Positions 26,467-33,276 of a DNA stretch of 39,504 nucleotides are shown here, one piece after another. The stretch lies in contig CAMDOO010000026.1 of assembly GCA_945903545.1 (NCBI GenBank), positions 1 to 39,504 of the forward strand, given 5' to 3'. Below the pieces are notes generated by a model. That model had not been told where the DNA came from, made no database searches, and saw only the letters and a list, made by a program, of their open reading frames with translations. Each line of letters begins with the position of its first letter. The stretch's first letter is position 1. The translations under genes and the position numbers were made by a program. Origin of the DNA: Opitutus sp. GAS368. GTDB lineage: Bacteria > Verrucomicrobiota > Verrucomicrobiia > Opitutales > Opitutaceae.

Positions 26467-26865
26467 ATGAAATCCTTCACGAAGCTTTCCCTGCTGGCCG
26501 CCGCCGCCTTCTTGATCGCCAGCCCGATCGTCGTCCAGGCGGCCAGGTCCACCGATGCCACCGGGAATCCCCGGCATCCCGTGCTGCACCGGCTGCTCCA
26601 AAAACGCGTCGTGGCCCGGCAGCTCGCCCGACGGCTGCACCTGACGACCGAACAGAAGGATGCGCTGCAACAGGTCCAGACGCAGGCGCGTGACGAGATC
26701 CGCTCGATCCGCTCCGACCAGAATCTTTCGCCGGCGGAAAAACGCACCAAGACGCGCCAAGCCATCCGCGTCGCCCGCGAAGAAGCGCGCACCAAGCTCC
26801 TCGAGCCGCAGCGCGAGAAACTCGACAAGCTGCGCCAGCGACTCCGCGAGCGCCGCATGACCTGA
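26467..26865 (+). CDS. Small periplasmic Spy/CpxP-like protein
   Basis: 132 residues. Signal peptide with cleavage near VVQAARS (about residue 25). The mature protein is nearly all charged helix: LARRLHLTTEQKDALQQVQT carries the LTxxQ-like motif of the Spy/CpxP family, and LSPAEKRTKTRQAIRVAR repeats the pattern. Spy/CpxP proteins are periplasmic chaperones or stress sensors; heavy-metal-resistance relatives are alternatives. It has its own terminator directly downstream and no operon partner. Confidence 0.75.
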   Translation: MKSFTKLSLLAAAAFLIASPIVVQAARSTDATGNPRHPVLHRLLQKRVVARQLARRLHLTTEQKDALQQVQTQARDEIRSIRSDQNLSPAEKRTKTRQAIRVAREEARTKLLEPQREKLDKLRQRLRERRMT

Positions 26866-26867
26866 AC

Positions 26868-26897
26868 AAAAACCCGCGCTCGACGCGGGTTTTTTGC
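26868..26897 (+). terminator. Intrinsic terminator after the Spy-like gene
   Basis: AACCCGCG-CTCGA-CGCGGGTT followed by a T-run, 3-5 bp after the stop codon. The upstream A-run makes it possibly bidirectional. Confidence 0.9.
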
Positions 26898-27023
26898 TTT
26901 CGGCCCGGACGAATCGTCCGGAGCGAGGTTACGAACCTTGCAAAAATTTAAGCCGCCAAATTCGGCCGGCGCCGGCAACGGCCGTGGTTGCGTCGCGTCT
27001 CCCTGCTCAGAACCAACACTACC

Positions 27024-27179
27024 ATGAAAAAAGCCGATATCTCCTTTCGCATTCTGACCGCCGTCATCCTGACCGGAGTCGTTGTTGCCCTCGCCAGCCC
27101 CGCCCCTGCCACGGATCCCGTGGCTCCGGCTCCGGACAGCGTGGCGGCGGCGACCGCACCCGCTGTGACCGGGAGCTGA
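27024..27179 (+). CDS. Small exported Pro/Ala-rich peptide
   Basis: 51 residues from the ATG at 27024 (MKKADISFRILTAVILTGVV), an N-terminal signal or anchor helix followed by a low-complexity tail rich in Ala, Pro and Val. An upstream in-frame ATG at 26988 is less likely. A strong terminator hairpin follows at 27240, supporting transcription. No known family; real gene status is moderate. Confidence 0.5.
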   Translation: MKKADISFRILTAVILTGVVVALASPAPATDPVAPAPDSVAAATAPAVTGS

Positions 27180-27239
27180 CGGCGTTTAATCTGGGTTAGC
27201 TGGGTTGAAACCCCTGGTCGCAGGCATAATCCGACCCGA

Positions 27240-27284
27240 CCGCCGCCCCGGAGTGAAAGCTCCCGGCGGCGGTTTGTTTTTCCA
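27240..27284 (+). terminator. Intrinsic terminator
   Basis: Stem CCGCCGCC(CC)GGAG / CTCCCGGCGGCGG with loop TGAAAG, then TTTGTTTTT. It lies 60 bp after the small peptide gene and ends that transcript. Confidence 0.85.
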
Positions 27285-27285
27285 A

Positions 27286-27440
27286 ACCTGTTTCTCGCAG
27301 AGAGCGCAGAGGCCGCTGAGCTCGGAAAGGATGCAAACGCCCCAGGAATTCGAATCACACCCGTCCGGGCAGACAGCGCGAAAACGGTCCCGACCTTCCC
27401 TGACTCTGCGCTCTCCGCGATCTCTGCGTGAACCAAAGTC
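27286..27440. repeat. CGCAGAGAGCGCAGAG-type inverted repeat
   Basis: The left arm CTCGCAGAGAGCGCAGAGG (27291 on) pairs loosely with the right arm CTCTGCGCTCTCCGCGATCT (27413 on). Related wording is common near genes in GC-rich environmental genomes. It borders the 3' end of the malG-like gene. Confidence 0.6.
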
Positions 27441-28310
27441 CTACCCTTTCAACGCTCCCGCCGCGATGCCCTTCACGATGTGGCGCTGGAGGAACAGATA
27501 AACGAGCAGGATCGGGATCGTCACCAGCACGATGCCGGCGAAGAGGCTGCCGTAATCGGAACGGTACTGCGCGGTGATCGAAAGATTCGCCAAACCGAGC
27601 GGAAGCGTGCGCGAGGCGCCGGTCGGATCGCCGCCCGTCAGCATGAACGCATAGAAATACTCCTTCCAGACGCCGATAAACTGGAAGATCGCCACCGTCA
27701 CCAGCCCGGGCCGGGCCAGCGGCAGCATCACGCGCCGGAACGCCGTCCACTCGGTGCACCCATCCATCATCGCCGCCTCGTGCAGCGAACGCGGCAGGGC
27801 GCGGAAAAAACCCGTGAGAATGAAGATCGCGAAGGGCAGGCCGTTCGCCGTGTAGACCAGGATCAGGCCGAGGCGGGTGTTGAGCAGCCCGGCCGCGCGG
27901 AGCTCAAAGAACAGCGGGATAATCGAGAGCTGCGCCGGGATCATCAGGCCCGCGAGAAACAACCCGTAAGCCATCCCGCCGCCCGGCAGCCGGAAGCGCG
28001 CCAGGGCATAGGCCGCCGGCGCGCCGAGCCCGAGGATCAGCAGCACCGCGGCCAGGGTGATCACCGCCGAATTCATGAAGTACCGGCCGAAGCCACCCTC
28101 TCGCCAGGCCTCCGTGTAGTTTTCCGGATGCAACTCGGAAAGCCCGGGCAGGGAAAAAGCATCGCGGAAGATCGCGGCGTCGGCCTTGAGCGACGAATAC
28201 GCGACCCAGAGCATCGGGAACACCACCCAGACGCCGTAGGCGACGAGCGCCGTGAAGATGAGGCCGCGGCCGAGTTTCGGGCTGCGGGTGTTTGGGAACG
28301 CGGAGGCCAC
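27441..28310 (-). CDS. Carbohydrate ABC transporter permease, MalG-like
   Basis: 289 residues, six transmembrane helices. The EAA loop that docks the ATPase is clear: HEAAMMDGCTEWTAFRRVML followed by PLARPGL (about residues 190-216). It matches the MalG/second-permease class of CUT1 sugar importers. It would pair with the MalF-like half of the fusion protein encoded upstream on the same strand. The GxxExxY gene lies between the two. No ATPase gene is present here, so a shared MsmK-type ATPase elsewhere is expected. Substrate unknown. Confidence 0.93.
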   Translation of the reverse strand: MASAFPNTRSPKLGRGLIFTALVAYGVWVVFPMLWVAYSSLKADAAIFRDAFSLPGLSELHPENYTEAWREGGFGRYFMNSAVITLAAVLLILGLGAPAAYALARFRLPGGGMAYGLFLAGLMIPAQLSIIPLFFELRAAGLLNTRLGLILVYTANGLPFAIFILTGFFRALPRSLHEAAMMDGCTEWTAFRRVMLPLARPGLVTVAIFQFIGVWKEYFYAFMLTGGDPTGASRTLPLGLANLSITAQYRSDYGSLFAGIVLVTIPILLVYLFLQRHIVKGIAAGALKG

Positions 28311-28336
28311 GGAGGAAGGGGGAGGAAGCGGAGGTT

Positions 28337-28771
28337 TTATCGGCGGGTGTTGATGACCCGGCGGATGCCTTCGCGCAGATGGGGAACGTGAAAATTGATC
28401 AACAGCCCAACCTGGCAGGACGATAGTCGGAGATAGGAGAGGAGTTGGGCCTCGTGCACGTCGCGCAATTGTTCGACGGCCTTCAATTCAACTACGACGG
28501 AGTTCTCAACGAGAAGATCGATCCGGTAGCCTTCCTCCAGTTTCAGGTCTCCATAAGTGATGGGGAGCTTGCGCTGGCGCTCCACCGCGAATCCGGCGTT
28601 GGCCAACTCGTAGGCGAGGCACGCCTCATAGGCCGACTCCAGCAGCCCTGGCCCAAGTGCCGTGTGCACCCGCATGGCTGCTCCAATGATCCGTTCCGTA
28701 ATGCGATTCAAAGGCTCGGGCCCTCCGAGCCCTCCCTTCTCCTCCACAACCTCAGTGTTCCCGTTTCTCAT
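28337..28771 (-). CDS. GxxExxY family protein
   Basis: 144 residues. The family signature is exact: NRITERIIGAAMRVHTALGP followed by GLLESAYEACLAYEL. The second half, YRIDLLVENSVVVELKAVEQ, has the D...E.K pattern of the PD-(D/E)XK nuclease fold. Function is unknown; the family is common in Verrucomicrobia and related phyla and is often found as a lone insert. Its ATG overlaps the TGA of the ABC fusion gene (ATGA), and malG starts 26 bp after its stop, so it sits inside the transporter operon. Confidence 0.9.
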   Translation of the reverse strand: MRNGNTEVVEEKGGLGGPEPLNRITERIIGAAMRVHTALGPGLLESAYEACLAYELANAGFAVERQRKLPITYGDLKLEEGYRIDLLVENSVVVELKAVEQLRDVHEAQLLSYLRLSSCQVGLLINFHVPHLREGIRRVINTRR

Positions 28772-31185
28772 GACTCGTTCCCCTCCCGCTTGAGTCCACG
28801 CAGCACCAGGGCGCTGCCAGCCATGACGAAAATAAAGAGCACCACGGCGATCGCCGTGGCGCGTCCGACCTGGAAGTCCTTGAACATCGAGGTGACCATC
28901 AGCGTGCCGAGCGTATGCACGGAGGTGCCGGGGTCCTGCGAGGTCAGCAGCCACACCATCTCAAAGGCGTTGAGGCCGCCGATGACGATGAAGACGGCCG
29001 CGACCAGCACGATCTCCCAGATCAGTGGCAGGGTGATGGCGAAGAACTGCCGCCACACGGGTGCGCCGTCCATCTCCGCCGCCTCGTAGAGCTGCTGGTC
29101 GATGCCCTCCATCGCGGCGAGGAAGAGGATGAGGTTAAAGCCGCAGGCCATCCAGATGTAGATCGGGATGAGCGCGCCGTAGAGATTCGCGGCCGAGAGC
29201 CAGGGAAACGCATCGAAGGACATCAGCCACTCATTGCCCAACAGTTTGCCGAGACCGGTGAGGCCGGCATTCACCAACCCGCCGCGCGGCTCGTAGGCAT
29301 TCAGCCAGAGCAGCGTGGCCGCGATGCCGCCGAGCAGGTTCGGAAAAAGGAAAACGGCCCGGAAAACCTTCGCCCCCCAGATGCCGCGATGGAGCAGGAA
29401 CGCGAAGAGCAGCGCGAGCGGCAGCACCACCACCGCGGGCACCAGCATCAGGTAGAGGTTGTTACGCAGCGCGAACCAGAAGCCGTCGTTTTCAAACAAC
29501 AGCCACTTGAAGTTGAACCAGCCGGCCCAGCTTTGCTCGCTGAGACCGTCCCAGCGGGTGAAGGCCCAGCCAAAGGCCACCAGGCCGGGCCCCAGCACCA
29601 GCAGCGCGTAGAGGAGAAAGGCGGGGCCGACGAAACCCAGGGCGTTGCCCTTCGGAAGGTGGGGACGGTAATCACCGTGTGCCCTCGATCCCGGCCCGCC
29701 GGAGACGGCGGGCCCTACCTTTTTTTTCCATGCCCGCCAGCAGGCCCAGGCGCCGAGCACAGCCAGTCCCGTGAGCAGGGAAATGCCGCCGGTCAGGTGC
29801 CGGTACTCGATGTGGTCGGGTTCCGCGGCACGACGGCGATCGAGCGCCGCGGCCGACTCCACCTCCTGGGCGAACTGCTCCGGAGTGCTGCGCCCGGTCA
29901 TCAGCGCGAGGCGATTGTCGGTCAGCGCCTGCCGGAGCGCCGGGGTTTGGAGCATGACCTGCGGCATGTTGAAGCCGTCCTTGGCCGCGGTGATCATTTC
30001 GACCGTGCGGCGCATCTGCGGCGAGTAGGCCGTGAGCGGCACGCCCCGCACGGCGACAGGAGCGTCGTTGCCGCGGACGAACGCTTCGGCCCGGCTGCGG
30101 GAGGTCATGAAGCGCAGGAAATCCACCGTCAGCCGCTCGCGCTCCGGGTCGCCCGTTGCAAAGAGGAAAAAGCAGTCCGCGCTCGATTGCACCGACGAGG
30201 CGTCGGCCACGCCGTCGGCGAAGACCGGGAAATTCATCACGCCCAGCTCAAAGCCGGCCGGGATCTTGCCCTTCATCTCCTGGATCATCCACGAGCCGGA
30301 GACGACCATCGCGGCTCGGCTCTCGAGGAAGCCGAGTTGCGCCGCCGTGTGCGTCGCCCCCTCCCAGCCCTTCAGCGTGTAGTTCTGGGTGATGCGCTGG
30401 AGCACGCCGGCCGCGCGCACATAGCGGGAATCGGTGCGGGCCCCGGGCGCCATCTCGTTGAGCGCGCGCCACCCGTCGCCCCCGGCGAGGTTGAAATAAG
30501 CGGAGCGCAGGAAGGCGTCGGGATAATTCTGGTAGATGCCGGTCAGGCTGACCGGCGCGATGCCTGTCGCCTTGATCTTCTCGCAGAGCGCGAAGAACTC
30601 TTCCCAGGTGCGCGGCTCCGACCAGCCGTGCTCGCGGAACATCGCCTGGTTGTAGAAGACGGTCCAGCAGGCGTAGCCGAGCGGCACGCCGTAGACCCCG
30701 CCGTCAATCCGCCATGAATTCAGTGCCCCGGGCAGGAAGCTGTCGCCCCAGCGGGCGTCGCCCTCCCAGTTCGGGCCGTCGAGGTACGTCGTGAGGTCGC
30801 GGATCTTGCCCGCGCGGGCCAGCGCCGGGATGAGCAGCTCGCGCGGAAAAACGGCGTCGGGCAGATCGCCGGTCACGACCCGGATGCGCACGCGGTCGGT
30901 CACGCGCGGATCGCCGTAGAGGTTAACCTTCACCCCGGGACGCTCCGCCTCGAACAGCCGCGCGGTCTCCTCGTAGAACGAGAGCCCGTAGCCGCCGTAG
31001 AACACCGGGATGTCGAGCTCGACCGCGCGGAGGGGGGTGAGGAGGAGGAAAAAGAGCAGGAGGTAGGGGCGTGTGTCCCCACACGCCCTTGAGGGACAGC
31101 TGAGGTCAGCCGCCCCTAGCTTTTTAGGCCTTTGCAGAGCGCAAAGTGCGTGCCGCCAACTCATGACTCCAGAATCCACGGCCAT
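28768..31185 (-). CDS. Sugar-binding protein fused to MalF-like ABC permease
   Basis: 805 residues in one open frame. The signal helix is at 41-54 (YLLLFFLLLTPLRA). A CUT1-type extracellular solute-binding domain occupies about 55-450 (FYEETARLFEAERPGVKVNL; GVYGVPLGYACWTVFYNQAM; VVSGSWMIQEMKG). A helix at 466-483 crosses the membrane, followed by a 30-residue linker and a MalF-like permease (516-805) with EAA loop YEAAEMDGAPVWRQFFAITL. Binding protein and permease are normally separate. Linker residues 489-510 (VGPAVSGGPGSRAHGDYRPH) are encoded by a REP element, and the region before the signal helix (about 24-41) by a REP pair. Starts at 31185 and 31164 are possible; the latter overlaps the RAYT stop as ATGA. 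Confidence 0.88.
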   Translation of the reverse strand: MAVDSGVMSWRHALCALQRPKKLGAADLSCPSRACGDTRPYLLLFFLLLTPLRAVELDIPVFYGGYGLSFYEETARLFEAERPGVKVNLYGDPRVTDRVRIRVVTGDLPDAVFPRELLIPALARAGKIRDLTTYLDGPNWEGDARWGDSFLPGALNSWRIDGGVYGVPLGYACWTVFYNQAMFREHGWSEPRTWEEFFALCEKIKATGIAPVSLTGIYQNYPDAFLRSAYFNLAGGDGWRALNEMAPGARTDSRYVRAAGVLQRITQNYTLKGWEGATHTAAQLGFLESRAAMVVSGSWMIQEMKGKIPAGFELGVMNFPVFADGVADASSVQSSADCFFLFATGDPERERLTVDFLRFMTSRSRAEAFVRGNDAPVAVRGVPLTAYSPQMRRTVEMITAAKDGFNMPQVMLQTPALRQALTDNRLALMTGRSTPEQFAQEVESAAALDRRRAAEPDHIEYRHLTGGISLLTGLAVLGAWACWRAWKKKVGPAVSGGPGSRAHGDYRPHLPKGNALGFVGPAFLLYALLVLGPGLVAFGWAFTRWDGLSEQSWAGWFNFKWLLFENDGFWFALRNNLYLMLVPAVVVLPLALLFAFLLHRGIWGAKVFRAVFLFPNLLGGIAATLLWLNAYEPRGGLVNAGLTGLGKLLGNEWLMSFDAFPWLSAANLYGALIPIYIWMACGFNLILFLAAMEGIDQQLYEAAEMDGAPVWRQFFAITLPLIWEIVLVAAVFIVIGGLNAFEMVWLLTSQDPGTSVHTLGTLMVTSMFKDFQVGRATAIAVVLFIFVMAGSALVLRGLKREGNES
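29658..29719 (-). repeat. REP element translated in frame inside the ABC fusion gene
   Basis: On the minus strand, GGTAGG at the start gives foot GTAG (CTAC 29715-29718), then hairpin GGCCCGCCG-TCTC-CGGCGGGCC (29693-29714), a small stem ACGGT-GATT-ACCGT, and CCCCACC as the inverted end. It is 62 bp. The closest relative is at 6971-7005, whose stem is GGTCCGCCG/CGGCGGACC: the C-G to T-A change is compensated on both arms. Confidence 0.9.
31061..31125. repeat. REP pair over the signal-peptide region of the ABC fusion gene
   Basis: Foot GTAG 31063-31066 precedes the perfect hairpin GGGCGTGTG-TCCC-CACACGCCC (31067-31088). The opposite unit, ending GCCGCCCCTAGC, has a damaged foot (CTAG). The pair lies between the RAYT stop and the hydrophobic core of the fusion protein's signal sequence. 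Confidence 0.85.
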
Positions 31186-31709
31186 TCTTCTGCACCTGCA
31201 ACCAATCCTTTTCTCACGGGATTCTGGCGGATGTAGGCGGCTTTGAGCCTCAGCTCTTCCTCGTTGCGCGGGCGGTGCTCAAACCAATCGCGCTGCCACT
31301 CCACCCCAAGCACCCGGGCGGTGTACCGCTTCCAATCCTTCAGAACTTTGGCCATTTCCTCGTTCCCCGGAACCGCCAGCAAGGCGTGCAGGCGGTCGGG
31401 CATGAGGAGGAAGAGGCGCACGTGCCACCGGCCCTGAGCATGGTAGTGACCGGCTGAAGCAAGCAGCTGTTCAGCCATCGCAGGTGTCGTCAATTGATCA
31501 GAGTTTCTCTGGCGACAGCAGATCGTGATGAAAAACGTGCTGCCGACGGACACCCATGGAGGTATGCCGTGCGGCAATCGCTTGCGGGCATCAAACCTCG
31601 TTTTGAGGTGCGGGGCGTGTGTTCCCGCGCAACCTTCCGTTGAGATTGGGCCGAGGCCCTGAACCCAGGGCGGCTGAGGACAGCCGCCCCTACCTTTTTT
31701 ATCATCCAT
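31161..31709 (-). CDS. REP-associated tyrosine transposase (RAYT, IS200/IS605-like Y1 family)
   Basis: 182 residues as an open frame; the homologous part starts at about residue 44 (RLPHGIPPWVSVGSTFFITI). Motifs: WHVRLFLLMPDRLHALLAVP where the HUH motif should be (normally MP[ND]HxH), WKRYTARVLGVEWQRDWFEH, and AAYIRQNPVRKGLV with probable catalytic Tyr159. The first His of HUH is Arg106 (CGC; one transition from CAC), which should weaken metal binding. Residues 6-33 are read from a REP element, so the true start is unclear (ATG 31709, or TTG at the RLPHG Leu). It lacks any insertion-sequence ends but is bracketed by REP pairs. The stop overlaps a start of the ABC fusion gene. Confidence 0.85.
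   Translation of the reverse strand: MDDKKGRGGCPQPPWVQGLGPISTEGCAGTHAPHLKTRFDARKRLPHGIPPWVSVGSTFFITICCRQRNSDQLTTPAMAEQLLASAGHYHAQGRWHVRLFLLMPDRLHALLAVPGNEEMAKVLKDWKRYTARVLGVEWQRDWFEHRPRNEEELRLKAAYIRQNPVRKGLVAGAEEWPWILES
31607..31700. repeat. REP pair at the 5' end of the RAYT gene
   Basis: On the minus strand the foot GTAG (CTAC 31690-31693) precedes the perfect hairpin GGGCGGCTG-TCCT-CAGCCGCCC (31668-31689). The distal unit (GCGGGGCGTGTGTTCCCGCG) is a diverged copy of the GGGCGTGTG hairpin with its foot lost. A T-run (plus strand) follows the right end. Confidence 0.85.
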
Positions 31710-31827
31710 TTCTCCCTAAAACGTAATTCGGGACGAAATCTTTCACTCTGTTACGAATTTTCCGCCGGCCCGCTGGTCAAAAAATCGCTGTTGCTGGTCC
31801 CGCGACCCCGGCCAACCCTCCCCGGCC

Positions 31828-32178
31828 GTGTTTCAGGTCAACTTCAGCGCCCAGGCGATGCATGAACTCAACCGTCTCGACAAGATCGAGCAGCTTGAGG
31901 CGATCATGCCCATCAGCTCCCTCAAGGCCTCCGATCTCGCCTCCCCGCGGGAGCCGCTGGGCCGCTTCCACCGGGCGGGCCATGAATTCTACCGGCTGCG
32001 CGCCGGCGAGTTCCGCTTCTACTTCGAGGTGGCCGGCGAGATGCTCCACGTGAACTACATCCTCCATAAGAACTCGCTCGAGGATTTCCTCCTGCGCAAC
32101 AAGCTCCCGGTCAGCGAACAGCAGCTGGTGGAACAGCATTCCAAGTTCTGGAAGTACCTCGAGAGCCTGACGAAATGA
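31828..32178 (+). CDS. RelE/ParE-like protein coupled to pssA
   Basis: 116 residues. The segment GRFHRAGHEFYRLRAGEFRF followed by YFEVAGEMLHVNYILHK resembles the RelE/ParE beta-sheet, in which R and Y residues face RNA. The C-terminal helix part is longer than in classic RelE. No antitoxin gene stands next to it. Its TGA overlaps the ATG of the lipid synthase (ATGA), so the two are translated together. That makes a housekeeping or regulatory role more likely than a free toxin. The start ATG at 31828 begins MFQVNFSAQAMHEL; no stronger one is visible. Confidence 0.6.
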   Translation: MFQVNFSAQAMHELNRLDKIEQLEAIMPISSLKASDLASPREPLGRFHRAGHEFYRLRAGEFRFYFEVAGEMLHVNYILHKNSLEDFLLRNKLPVSEQQLVEQHSKFWKYLESLTK

Positions 32179-33053
32179 GCTCCCGGAATCACTCGGACCC
32201 CGAGAATCCCTACGACGTCGCCCAGGCGAGCCGGATTTACTTCCTGCCGAACCTGATGACGGCCGGAAACCTGTGCTGCGGCTTTGTGGCCGTGATCTTC
32301 TGCATCAAGGCCAGCTACGAGATGCGCCTGGCCGGCACGGCCAACGCCACCGCGATGCCCCTGGCGGCGATCTCGTATTTCAAGTGGGCCGTGGCCCTCA
32401 TCCTGGGCGCCGCCGCCTTTGACACCCTCGACGGCCGCCTCGCCCGCATGGGTGGACGCGAATCCCTCTTCGGCGCGGAGTTCGATTCGCTGGCGGACGT
32501 CATCTCGTTTGGCATCGCCCCGGCCCTGCTGGTTTTTTTCCTCATCCTCTCCCCCACGCAGGAGTACCCGATTTTCCAGCAGCTGAGCGGCTTTCTGAGT
32601 TTCCTCTATCTGCTCTGCGCGGCAATCCGCCTCGCCAGGTTCAACGTCATCACCAACCCGTTGCTGCACCGCGACGCGAAGGATTCGCACAAGGATTTTG
32701 TCGGCCTGCCCGTCCCGGCCGCCGCGGGTACGGTTGCCTCACTCGTGCTGGCCATGCTGCAACTCGAGGAGTCGGGCTTCAGCCTGCATCGCTGGGCCCT
32801 CGTACTGCCCCCGCTGCTGGCCCTGATCGCGGTCCTGATGGTCAGCACGGTCCGCTATCCCAGCGGCAAGCAGGTCGACCTCCAGACCAAGATGCGCCTC
32901 CGTCTCTTCGTGCTTATCATCGGCATTGGTGGTGCCCTGCTCGTCTACAAAGAGTACGCCCTGCTGCTCGTGACGCTCGGCTACATCTTCTACGGCCTGA
33001 TCCGGCATTGGCGCCGGAAGCTGGTGCACCCCCCCGTTGCGAATCGACTGTGA
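32175..33053 (+). CDS. pssA: CDP-diacylglycerol-serine O-phosphatidyltransferase
   Basis: 292 residues, integral inner-membrane enzyme making phosphatidylserine from CDP-diacylglycerol and serine, the first step to phosphatidylethanolamine. The CDP-alcohol phosphotransferase signature DG(x2)AR(x8)G(x3)D(x3)D is exact in DTLDGRLARMGGRESLFGAE followed by FDSLAD. About seven transmembrane helices follow the opening FLPNLMTAGNLCCGFVAVIF. It is translationally coupled to the RelE-like gene. No psd gene is nearby. Confidence 0.93.
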   Translation: MSSRNHSDPENPYDVAQASRIYFLPNLMTAGNLCCGFVAVIFCIKASYEMRLAGTANATAMPLAAISYFKWAVALILGAAAFDTLDGRLARMGGRESLFGAEFDSLADVISFGIAPALLVFFLILSPTQEYPIFQQLSGFLSFLYLLCAAIRLARFNVITNPLLHRDAKDSHKDFVGLPVPAAAGTVASLVLAMLQLEESGFSLHRWALVLPPLLALIAVLMVSTVRYPSGKQVDLQTKMRLRLFVLIIGIGGALLVYKEYALLLVTLGYIFYGLIRHWRRKLVHPPVANRL

Positions 33054-33276
33054 GCAACTTGCGGGCGATTTGGTGATAACGGCCTGCTTGCGCATAACCC
33101 GTGGTTTACTCGCATTCGCCGGCAGGTTCTTCACAAGCCGCGGACCGCGTTTTTGCGAGGGAAAACCAGGAGTTACTGCGGTTGTGGGCCCCCCATACTA
33201 ATACGGATAGAGTTCCTGATTGAACTGTCTGTTAATCAGACTTTGTTAGTTACTCGAAACTTCCTTCGCCCCACTC
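33054..33276. other. Gap before dnaN
   Basis: 223 bp. It is A/T-richer than its surroundings near 33190-33250 and holds the short dyad GTCTG-TTAAT-CAGAC (33228-33242), which may belong to a promoter. I see no DnaA boxes (TTATNCACA) and no gene. Confidence 0.4.

Noticed and set aside
28915-30717. 600-residue plus-strand open frame opposite the ABC fusion gene
   Set aside because: Shadow frame; the minus-strand reading has clear binding-protein and permease motifs.
28768-31185. Two separate genes joined by a sequencing error
   Set aside because: The frame is continuous through both domains, a membrane helix links them sensibly, and the REP-derived linker has no stop or frameshift. It is kept as one gene, though it has not been checked against reads.
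33054-33276. Possible replication origin beside dnaN
   Set aside because: No DnaA boxes, no dnaA, recF or gyrB nearby; only modest A/T richness and one short dyad.
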